Below are positions 1 through 5,562 of a stretch of 7,251 nt of DNA, piece by piece. Source of the stretch: Thermococcus sp. (GTDB lineage Archaea > Methanobacteriota_B > Thermococci > Thermococcales > Thermococcaceae); assembly GCA_026987155.1 (NCBI GenBank), contig JALSNG010000096.1, positions 1 to 7,251 on the forward strand. The letters run 5' to 3'. Positions within the stretch are counted from its first letter, which is position 1. Each line of letters starts with the position of its first letter. Position numbers and translations under genes: made by a program. The notes below the pieces were generated by a model. The model worked only from the letters and a program-made list of their open reading frames with translations. It did no database searches and was not told the origin of the DNA.

Positions 1-1
1 G

Positions 2-130
2 CACAACCTTGACGTACCTCCCCTGGCCAAACTCTTCCTGAGTTTGGGCCTGCCGGTTCCAAGGAGTGTGGAAGATGGAAGAAAACTTCTGGAAGAGTGG
101 AAGGCCGGAGAGTTTAACCAGGGCTATTGA
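2..130 (+). CDS. C-terminal fragment of an unrecognised protein (5' end outside window)
   Basis: A frame open from the window edge encodes 42 residues, beginning HNLDVPPLAKLF and ending KAGEFNQGY, and stops at TGA 128-130. Codon choice (ctc/ctg, gcc, agg, gag) is like that of the neighbouring genes, and a T6 tract follows the stop directly, as expected at the end of a transcription unit. The opposite strand is also open here, but on that strand the frame would have to start in the promoter-like AT-rich DNA near 163, so the + strand is preferred. The tail looks helical and charged (VEDGRKLLEEW). I do not recognise a family and assign no function. The gene probably forms a separate unit from the secreted-protein gene, since a promoter-like sequence lies between them. 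Confidence 0.55.
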   Translation, partial: HNLDVPPLAKLFLSLGLPVPRSVEDGRKLLEEWKAGEFNQGY

Positions 131-131
131 C

Positions 132-137
132 TTTTTT
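132..137 (+). terminator. T6 tract ending the leftmost gene
   Basis: Six consecutive T residues begin two bases after the TGA at 128-130. Archaeal RNA polymerase terminates at U-tracts without needing a hairpin, and none is obvious here. The role as terminator is inferred from position. Confidence 0.45.
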
Positions 138-171
138 ATGTTAAAGTTAAATTCTCCAACCAATCAAGTTG

Positions 172-188
172 CCGCAAATTTTAAAAAT
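172..188 (+). promoter_or_regulatory. Putative BRE/TATA promoter of the secreted-protein gene
   Basis: A purine-leaning BRE-like stretch (CCGCAA, 172-177) is followed by an AT-only box (ATTTTAAAAAT, 178-188). A start about 25 bases downstream of the box centre would fall near 207-210, giving a very short leader of about 10-14 nt before the ATG at 221, which is common in Thermococcales. A second AT-rich stretch at 141-153 is a weaker alternative. The assignment is inference from spacing and composition. Confidence 0.5.
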
Positions 189-209
189 ACTATTGTAGCG
201 AATTATTAT

Positions 210-214
210 GGTGA
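210..214 (+). promoter_or_regulatory. Ribosome binding site of the secreted-protein gene
   Basis: GGTGA, a part of the archaeal AGGAGGTGATC Shine-Dalgarno consensus, stands six bases before the ATG at 221. It supports that start. The GTG at 211-213 overlapping this motif is not in frame. Confidence 0.6.
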
Positions 215-220
215 CGTTCA

Positions 221-1570
221 ATGATAAAGCAAATAAGAACCTTCCTCATGTTGGCGATAGTAACACTCTTGATAGCAACATCAGTATCAGCAGTATGGAT
301 ACCGCCCAAAGACGGAATGGCAATAGTTCTGACAGATGAGAAGGGAAGAACCCTCAAGGGCTTCTCTGGAGATTATGAAATTCAGGTTCAGGTTGACGTT
401 GCCACCCCTTCCGGCATTAAAACCCTCGGCCACTACAGGATCAAGCGCTCCGGATTCTGGAAGCTTGACACTACAAGGAGCATCGTGAAGGCGGCGAACC
501 TGCGGAAACTCCTCCCAAGCATAAGCGAGGAGAAACGCTACGGAGTCAGGGTCTCCGTCTGGATTATAGACAGGGAGAACGGCGTTCTTTACAGGGGCAT
601 GGGTTCAACCCTCCTATCGGAGAAGGATTTGCAGGGAACCTCCAAGCGAGTAAAGATAGAACTCCTTGAGAAGGAATCCCTACCAAAGCCCAACCACGCA
701 GGCTGGTACCACTATGAATGGCGCCCGGCAGAGGACTCCTGGGAAGCAGAAGACTACGTTGAGGTTCCCCTGCTGATCATCGATAACAAAGATGGAAAAG
801 GAAAGCTACAGGGCTCAATTTCACTGGAGGCCACGTATAAAACGGAGTTCTCGGCGACTTTAGCGTATGGAACTGACCTGGAGACAAAGTTCAGGAGTGG
901 CGACCCCGTCAAGGTCCTCTCCTCGTCCGTGACGATATACGGAAAGAAATGGGTTCCAGTTGAAGGCCACTATTACTTTGGAGACATCGTGGACGTTCCC
1001 AAGGGCAAGATGGGTTACGTATACATCTGGGCCAAACCCTACTACAGACACGAAAAAGAATACATCTGTGCCTGGGGAATGGGTGCTTATGGCTGCAGCG
1101 AGACTGGCAGGGAGAGAATAGACGTTGGAATTTATGAGGTGAAAGCGAGTAAAGGCGTCAACGGATACATAATTGACGGTGGAACATCCCTCGGCAGTCC
1201 GGATTTTGACCGAACGTTCTTTAGATTCACTAAAGAGAGCCTACAGCATCCACTTTCAATGAACAAAGGTATAACTCTGAAATATCTGCTAAAAGGTATT
1301 AGTAGAGACTGCGGCGTTAAGTTCGGTATAGGAATCCCTGTAGGTGCTATTGCTGTCGCGTTCGGAGCACCTGCACCGGTTGCCGGATTGGTGGCGTCGG
1401 TTCAGTACGAGAAAGCGGGGAGTATTACAATCGATGGTGTCATAAAAGAGAACGGCCCTTCAGTGATGATCCACGCATTCAAGAGCCCCCAGGAGTACAA
1501 CTTCAAAACCGGATGGTTCAGCTCCTGCTCAGTGGAGATTCCAATGGGATTCTACGTGAAGAGCAGTTAG
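221..1570 (+). CDS. Secreted protein of unknown function, 449 aa, with signal peptide
   Basis: I do not recognise a family. Residues 1-24 form a classic Sec signal peptide: a basic start (MIKQIR), a hydrophobic core (about 8-20) and a small-residue cleavage region ending SVSA before VWIPP. The remainder lacks further ordinary membrane helices and is rich in alternating hydrophobic/polar segments and aromatic residues (for example WYHYEW near 162-167, and 266-275), suggesting a beta-rich extracellular domain. There are four cysteines, Cys283, Cys292, Cys364 and Cys436, all in the mature part and able to form two disulfides. Residues 369-394 are an uncharged Gly/Ala/Pro/Val-rich stretch (GIPVGAIAVAF, then GAPAPVAGLVASV), unusual for a soluble beta protein and possibly membrane-inserting or a packed core hairpin. 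The ATG is supported by GGTGA six bases upstream. The gene is alone on this strand, convergent with the mannosylglycerate cluster, with its own promoter, so no functional link to that cluster is implied. Being an S-layer-associated or cell-surface binding protein is only a guess. Confidence 0.85.
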   Translation: MIKQIRTFLMLAIVTLLIATSVSAVWIPPKDGMAIVLTDEKGRTLKGFSGDYEIQVQVDVATPSGIKTLGHYRIKRSGFWKLDTTRSIVKAANLRKLLPSISEEKRYGVRVSVWIIDRENGVLYRGMGSTLLSEKDLQGTSKRVKIELLEKESLPKPNHAGWYHYEWRPAEDSWEAEDYVEVPLLIIDNKDGKGKLQGSISLEATYKTEFSATLAYGTDLETKFRSGDPVKVLSSSVTIYGKKWVPVEGHYYFGDIVDVPKGKMGYVYIWAKPYYRHEKEYICAWGMGAYGCSETGRERIDVGIYEVKASKGVNGYIIDGGTSLGSPDFDRTFFRFTKESLQHPLSMNKGITLKYLLKGISRDCGVKFGIGIPVGAIAVAFGAPAPVAGLVASVQYEKAGSITIDGVIKENGPSVMIHAFKSPQEYNFKTGWFSSCSVEIPMGFYVKSS

Positions 1571-1571
1571 G

Positions 1572-1608
1572 CCTCTTTTCCCCCACATTTCTACTCTCTC
1601 TTCCCCCC
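1572..1608 (+). terminator. Pyrimidine-rich tract after the secreted-protein gene
   Basis: Thirty-seven bases, of which 34 are C or T and the other three are A, start one base after the TAG at 1568-1570. The T-containing segments (TTTT at 1576-1579, ATTTCT near 1587-1592) could act as weak U-tract termination signals in a convergent spacer. The C runs (1580-1584 and 1603-1608) are not typical of archaeal terminators, so the role is tentative. Confidence 0.35.
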
Positions 1609-1626
1609 AAATGACGAGACTTTCAG

Positions 1627-1633
1627 AAAAAAA
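1627..1633 (-). terminator. T7 tract ending the mannosylglycerate operon
   Basis: Seven A residues on the + strand are a T7 run on the - strand, beginning about 23 bases after the manB stop (TGA, 1659-1657). An uninterrupted U-tract is the standard intrinsic terminator in Thermococcales, and it sits where the last gene of the - strand unit ends. Confidence 0.6.
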
Positions 1634-1656
1634 GTAAGGATAACCGGGAATCAGTC

Positions 1657-3021
1657 TCAAATCGCCTTCTCCAGAAACTCTAACCCAAGCTCAAGGTACT
1701 CCTTAGCTTTCTCCTCGCTTTTTGCCTCGCTGAAGACCCTGATTATCGGCTCGGTTCCGCTTGCCCTGACCAGAACCCAGCCGTCAGGGAAGAGCACCTT
1801 GGTTCCGTCCGTTGTGTCAACGTTGTAGCCTTCGGCTTTGGCAAGCTCCGCAACCTTCTCGACTATCGCCTTCCTGTCGCCTTCCACTTCCCTCTTCGTC
1901 TTGAATTGGTAGTACTTCGGCAGTTCATCGATCAGCTCGCTGAACTTCTTACCCGATTTCGCGAAGATCTCGACTATCTTTGCAGTTGTCATCGCCCCAT
2001 CCCTGCCGAGGACGAAGTCCGGGAAGATAACGCCGCCGTTCTCCTCTCCGCCAATGGTTCCATCCTGCTCAAGTAGGGCCCGAGCGACAATCAGGTCGCC
2101 GACTCTGGTTCTCATTACCTTCGCGTTGTTCCTCTTCGCTATATCGTCGAGCAGGTTGGAGGTGGCTATGGTTGTAACCAAAAGCCCCCCTCCGTTCTCC
2201 CTCAGAACGGCATCGGCAACGAGCGCGAAGGTCTTGTCGCCCTGTATAAAGCGTCCGTTCTCGTCTATGAAGACGGCCCTATCTGCATCACCGTCCTGTG
2301 CAACCCCAAAATCGGCACCGAGTGCCTTTACAATCTCCATGAAGCCCCTTAGGTTTTCCTCGTTAGGCTCGGGGTTTCTGGCCGGGAAGTGGCCGTCGGG
2401 GTGGGCGTTCACGCTCACCACTTTGCAGCCGAGCTCCCTGAGCAGGTACGGGAGCGTTAAAGAGCCAGCGCCGTTGGACGTGTCCACAACCACGAAGGGA
2501 CGGCGCTTTTTGATGGCCTCCACGTCGACTCTGCTCTTAATCGCCTCGATGTAGGGCTTGATGATGTTCTCTTTCCTGACTTCGCCCATCTCGTCCCATT
2601 TAGCCCTTTCGAAGTCCCCGCTGAAGAAGACCTCCTCAACTATTGCTTCCCTCTCCTTCTTCAGCCCCATGCCGTTTGGCTCGAGGAGCTTTACCCCGTT
2701 GTACTCAGGTGGGTTGTGGCTGGCAGTTATCACAGCTCCTCCGTCGGCATTGAAGTGGTTGGTGGCCCACTGTATCGCGGGAGTTGGGGCTATTCCAACG
2801 TCGATAACGTCACAGCCAACGCTGAGGAGACCACTGATAAGCGCGCCCTTTAGCATCTCTCCGCTGACGCGGGTGTCCCTACCGACAACCACTAACGGCC
2901 TCTCCCTTCCCTCGCGTTTGAGCATCGTCCCGAAGGCCATGCCCATTTTGAGGGCGAATTCAGGCGTTATCTTCTCGTTCGCTATTCCCCTGACGCCGAA
3001 GGTTCCAAAGAGCCTTCCCAT
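1657..3021 (-). CDS. manB: Phosphomannomutase/phosphoglucomutase (alpha-D-phosphohexomutase family), 454 aa
   Basis: This cytoplasmic enzyme interconverts mannose-6-phosphate and mannose-1-phosphate, and in archaea usually glucose phosphates too. All four family landmarks are visible in order: the phosphoserine loop TASHNP (Ser101), the Mg-binding loop DGDADR (Asp243, Asp245, Asp247), the sugar-recognition loop GEENGG (325-330), and the C-terminal phosphate-binding loop RASGTEP (419-425). The length matches the family (about 450-460). I start at ATG 3021-3019, which lies six bases after a clear GAGGTG and gives MGRLFGTFGVRG like Pyrococcus homologues. The longer frame from GTG 3030 uses a codon inside that Shine-Dalgarno and is unlikely. 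It is the last gene of the cluster, 10 bp after the small membrane gene, and is followed by a T7 terminator. In the pathway it supplies mannose-1-phosphate to ManC. It probably also serves protein glycosylation and other uses of GDP-mannose. Confidence 0.95.
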   Translation of the reverse strand: MGRLFGTFGVRGIANEKITPEFALKMGMAFGTMLKREGRERPLVVVGRDTRVSGEMLKGALISGLLSVGCDVIDVGIAPTPAIQWATNHFNADGGAVITASHNPPEYNGVKLLEPNGMGLKKEREAIVEEVFFSGDFERAKWDEMGEVRKENIIKPYIEAIKSRVDVEAIKKRRPFVVVDTSNGAGSLTLPYLLRELGCKVVSVNAHPDGHFPARNPEPNEENLRGFMEIVKALGADFGVAQDGDADRAVFIDENGRFIQGDKTFALVADAVLRENGGGLLVTTIATSNLLDDIAKRNNAKVMRTRVGDLIVARALLEQDGTIGGEENGGVIFPDFVLGRDGAMTTAKIVEIFAKSGKKFSELIDELPKYYQFKTKREVEGDRKAIVEKVAELAKAEGYNVDTTDGTKVLFPDGWVLVRASGTEPIIRVFSEAKSEEKAKEYLELGLEFLEKAI

Positions 3022-3027
3022 TGCAAT

Positions 3028-3033
3028 CACCTC
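3028..3033 (-). promoter_or_regulatory. Ribosome binding site deciding the manB start
   Basis: GAGGTG on the - strand, six bases before ATG 3021-3019. Its GA belongs to the TGA stop of the upstream gene (3034-3032), and its GTG is the in-frame upstream candidate start. A ribosome bound here would initiate at the ATG. Confidence 0.8.
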
Positions 3034-3424
3034 AACTTAGTTGTTGTGCAAGGTTTATTATTGCCATTACGAAGATGTAAAGGCCATAAACAAACGCTCC
3101 AACCTGGAAAAGGGCTACGGCGGCTTTAATAGCCCTTCTTTCTGAGAGGAGGGGCATTGGGAGTCCGATTACAATGGCTCCAAAAAGGAATACTACGGCC
3201 GTTTTTATTTTCCCGTAGTCAACCGGTACACGAAGTCCCTGGTAGTGGAATCTTACAGTTTCACCGCCCACAACAAGAGAGAACTGGGCATTTTTGAGCC
3301 CTACGAGGAGGATATACGACACTACAAGGACGAAGAGAAGAGTCGGAAGAAGGTTCATTGAGAGGGAAGAGACGAGGGAGCTGAGGCGCTCCCAACCATC
3401 CCCGCAGGGCTTTTCGTTTTCCAC
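3032..3424 (-). CDS. Small three-helix membrane protein of unknown function inside the mannosylglycerate operon, 130 aa
   Basis: I do not recognise a family. From GTG 3424-3422 the product starts MENEKPCGDGWERL and has three predicted membrane segments, about residues 25-43 (LLPTLLFVLVVSYILLVGL), 75-93 and 99-126. Between the first two lies a 30-residue basic, beta-like loop (QFSLVVGGETVRFHYQGL). The start is chosen because GGAGGGTG stands four bases before it, and the manC stop (TGA 3428-3426) is one base upstream, an arrangement typical of coupled translation. The longest frame begins at GTG 3448 but has no Shine-Dalgarno and would overlap manC by 23 bp. No enzyme motif is visible. The basic loops (44-74 and 95-100) give no clear topology by the positive-inside rule. 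Position between manC and manB suggests a role tied to solute synthesis, export or sensing of osmotic state, but this is inference only. It could also be an unrelated insertion into the operon. Confidence 0.8.
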   Translation of the reverse strand: MENEKPCGDGWERLSSLVSSLSMNLLPTLLFVLVVSYILLVGLKNAQFSLVVGGETVRFHYQGLRVPVDYGKIKTAVVFLFGAIVIGLPMPLLSERRAIKAAVALFQVGAFVYGLYIFVMAIINLAQQLS

Positions 3425-3425
3425 T

Positions 3426-4823
3426 TCACACCCTCCCAAAGTCGTCACTAAAGCGGACTATGTCGTCCTCCCCAAGGTACTCTCCAATCTGGGTCTCTAT
3501 GACCTCCAAAATGACCTTTCCAGGGTTCTCAAGGCGATGCTTGACCCCGGCCGGGATAAAGGTGCTCTCCCCCGGCCTGAGGAGTATCTCCCTGTCACCA
3601 ACCACGACCCTTGCCGTGCCTCTAACAACCACCCAGTGCTCGCTCCGGTGGTAGTGCATCTGGAGGGAGAGCTTCTTGCCCGGTAAAACCGTCAGGCGCT
3701 TTATCTTGTAACGTTCACCCTCTTCGAGTACGGTGTAACTCCCCCAGGGCCTGTAGGCCGTTCTGTGAACCATGACACGTTCATCACCGAGCTCCTTTAA
3801 GGTTCGGTATACTTCTTTGACCTTCTGACTCTCCCCTTTCTTGGAGACCAGAAGGGCATCCCCTGTGTCTATAATTATCAGGTCATCAACGCCAACCGTT
3901 GCCGTGAGTCTTTCCGTCATTATGAGGTTGTTGTGAGAGTTTACGCCGACATGGTAACCCTTCTTTCCGCTGACCCGGATGGCGTTTCCGGATGAGTCCT
4001 TCTCAAGAACCTCGTATATTGCATCGAAGCTCCCAAGATCACTCCACTTCGTGTTGAGTGGAACCACTGCGGCTTTCTCGGTCTTCTCCATGAGACCGTA
4101 GTCTATGCTCACTTCCGGTGTCTTTCTGTAGATTTCCCCTATGTCGCCCCCTTCCTCAAATGCATTCCACACCTCGGGAGAGTGCTTCCGAACCTCGTCA
4201 AGGAAGAGAGAACTCGAAAAGGCGAACATTCCACTGTTCCAGAGGTAGCCCCTTGCAACGTACTGTTTCGCAGTTTCAAAGTCGGGTTTCTCCTTGAATT
4301 CCTCAACCATATGGCCGAGAACTTCCTCCCCAAGCTTGATCTCATCTCCGGGCCTTATGTAGCCGTAACCGGTATGGGGTTTTGTGGGTCTTATCCCAAA
4401 GGTAACGAGGTAGTCCTTGGCCAGTTTTTGAGCCCTTTTAAACGCGTCCCTGTATGCATCGTTAACCATTATCATGTGGTCGCTTGGAAGTACTGAAACG
4501 ATGGAATCTCCGAAGTCTTCCTGAATCTTAAGCGTTGCCCACAGAATAGCGGGGAGAGTGTTCTTGGAAGCGGGTTCAAGGAGAAGATTGTCCTCTGGGA
4601 GTTCGACACCGAGCTCCCTTAAATCGTCGAGAACACGGAAACGATAAGCTTCGTTGGTAACAATCACTATCTCGGAGGGTTTTGAAAACATTAAGGCTCT
4701 CTCCACCGTCTTTTGAAAGAGACTGCCTTTGTTGAATAGTTTTATGAACTGCTTGGGCATTAACTCCCTACTCAAAGGCCAAAGACGCGTTCCCTTACCA
4801 CCGGCCAAGATAACCGTCTTCAC
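3426..4823 (-). CDS. manC: Bifunctional mannose-1-phosphate guanylyltransferase / mannose-6-phosphate isomerase (type II), 465 aa
   Basis: This cytoplasmic enzyme isomerises fructose-6-phosphate to mannose-6-phosphate and makes GDP-mannose from mannose-1-phosphate and GTP. The N-terminal nucleotidyltransferase domain (about 1-345) carries the signature GGKGTRLWPLSR (8-19), PKQF (23-26), EPASKNT (83-89), LPSDHMI (112-118), the YGYIRPG region (153-159), FKEKPD (176-181) and YLWNSGMF (193-200). The C-terminal cupin isomerase domain (about 351-465) has QMHYHRSEHW (388-397) with the metal-binding His390, His392 and Glu395, and PAGVKH with His429. Length is near the usual 460-480. The GTG start is preceded by GGGGGTGAT and overlaps the mpgP stop as GTGA, so translation is probably coupled. 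The EPASKNT motif differs from the EPxGRNTAPA form common in bacterial enzymes. It links central sugar phosphates to MpgS. Confidence 0.95.
   Translation of the reverse strand: MKTVILAGGKGTRLWPLSRELMPKQFIKLFNKGSLFQKTVERALMFSKPSEIVIVTNEAYRFRVLDDLRELGVELPEDNLLLEPASKNTLPAILWATLKIQEDFGDSIVSVLPSDHMIMVNDAYRDAFKRAQKLAKDYLVTFGIRPTKPHTGYGYIRPGDEIKLGEEVLGHMVEEFKEKPDFETAKQYVARGYLWNSGMFAFSSSLFLDEVRKHSPEVWNAFEEGGDIGEIYRKTPEVSIDYGLMEKTEKAAVVPLNTKWSDLGSFDAIYEVLEKDSSGNAIRVSGKKGYHVGVNSHNNLIMTERLTATVGVDDLIIIDTGDALLVSKKGESQKVKEVYRTLKELGDERVMVHRTAYRPWGSYTVLEEGERYKIKRLTVLPGKKLSLQMHYHRSEHWVVVRGTARVVVGDREILLRPGESTFIPAGVKHRLENPGKVILEVIETQIGEYLGEDDIVRFSDDFGRV
3429..3436 (-). promoter_or_regulatory. Ribosome binding site deciding the small membrane gene start
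   Basis: GGAGGGTG on the - strand lies within the last manC codons and overlaps no other signal. It precedes GTG 3424-3422 by four bases. It favours the 130-residue product over the 138-residue reading from GTG 3448. Confidence 0.7.
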
Positions 4824-5560
4824 GATATCACCCCCAGGAGTTCTTCGATGGAGTTTATGCGCATGGCCTTTGGATGGAAGAGGTTACCCACCATGAAGGC
4901 TTTATCAACGACGTCAAAGAGGGGAAAATCATTCTCGCCATCCCCAACGGCGTAGCTCTCCACCGGGCCATGAAGCGAATACAAGTCAAGAAGAATCTTG
5001 GCCGCCCTGCCCTTATCGGTGTCCCCGGTAACTCCGATGAACCTGCTCCCCCGTGAAACCTTAAGCCCTTTCTTATTGAGCTCCATTTCAAAACCTTCCC
5101 TCTCCCAGCGGAATATGGTCTCGCTGTACTCCCTCTCCGTTGCGAGCTTGGCCAGGTTCTCAGGAAGTCCGGTGAACTCCATGATCTCCCTCAAAGTGGA
5201 ATTGCCGTAGTATTTCAGCCCGTATGTTGGGGCAATAGTGTCGAGGTGCCCCTTGATCTCTGGGTAAGGTTTGCCAAGCTCAGCAATCAGGTAACCCTCC
5301 TTTCTGGGCCATTTGTGACCAATAATTTCTGATGGGAAATAGTCCTCCGGAATCAGGATGGCACTTCCGTTCTCGACTATGAAGGGTCCCTTAAGTCCCC
5401 AGGTTTTTCTGTAGTATTCCTGCTCAGTCCGTGTTTTTGAGGAGTTCAGAACTACTTCAAAGCCGGCATCTAAAAGGGAACGGACTACGGGCTCTCCCTG
5501 TTGGGGGGAATAATCGTCTCCAATTAGGGTTCTGTCGAGGTCGAGGAAGATCACCCTCAT
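4820..5560 (-). CDS. mpgP: Mannosyl-3-phosphoglycerate phosphatase, 246 aa
   Basis: This HAD-superfamily phosphatase removes the phosphate from mannosyl-3-phosphoglycerate to give mannosylglycerate, the final step. The HAD motifs are all present: motif I FLDLDRT (nucleophile Asp7, acid/base Asp9), motif II NSSKT (39-43), motif III Lys183 in DKG, and motif IV GDGEND (Asp207, Asp211). A C2-type cap lies between motifs II and III, with conserved-looking PFIVENGSAI (59-68), KYYGNST (116-122) and EYSETIF (144-150). The length fits the family (about 240-275). I start at ATG 5560-5558, five bases after GAGGTG. The longer frame from GTG 5566 adds MK from within that Shine-Dalgarno and overlaps the mpgS stop. 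The gene begins 2 bp after mpgS and ends in a GTGA overlap with manC. Identity rests on both motif similarity to the Pyrococcus enzyme and position next to mpgS. Confidence 0.95.
   Translation of the reverse strand: MRVIFLDLDRTLIGDDYSPQQGEPVVRSLLDAGFEVVLNSSKTRTEQEYYRKTWGLKGPFIVENGSAILIPEDYFPSEIIGHKWPRKEGYLIAELGKPYPEIKGHLDTIAPTYGLKYYGNSTLREIMEFTGLPENLAKLATEREYSETIFRWEREGFEMELNKKGLKVSRGSRFIGVTGDTDKGRAAKILLDLYSLHGPVESYAVGDGENDFPLFDVVDKAFMVGNLFHPKAMRINSIEELLGVIS
4827..4835 (-). promoter_or_regulatory. Ribosome binding site of manC
   Basis: GGGGGTGAT on the - strand lies three bases before GTG 4823-4821 and inside the end of mpgP. It matches the GGTGAT part of the consensus and supports the GTG, which has no nearby ATG competitor. 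Confidence 0.65.
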
Positions 5561-5562
5561 TT

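Noticed and set aside
2556..2582. TGATGA followed by CTGA, resembling C and D boxes of an archaeal guide RNA
   Set aside because: The C box lacks the leading purine, no D'/C' pair is present, and the site is within and antisense to manB.
2054..3040. Long open frames on the + strand opposite manB (2054-2554 and 2558-3040)
   Set aside because: They mirror the codon pattern of manB, have low-complexity Ser/Pro/Leu-rich products with no motifs, and no ribosome binding site of note. manB has all its catalytic motifs.
3294..3686. Open frame on the + strand across the manC/small membrane gene junction
   Set aside because: Its product is arginine- and proline-rich without recognisable features, and it lies opposite genes with clear motifs and coupled start signals.
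4824..4836. TATCAC sequence resembling half of the Thermococcales glycolytic regulator site
   Set aside because: The second half (GTGATA at the proper distance) is missing, and the bases are part of the manC ribosome binding site within a coding region.
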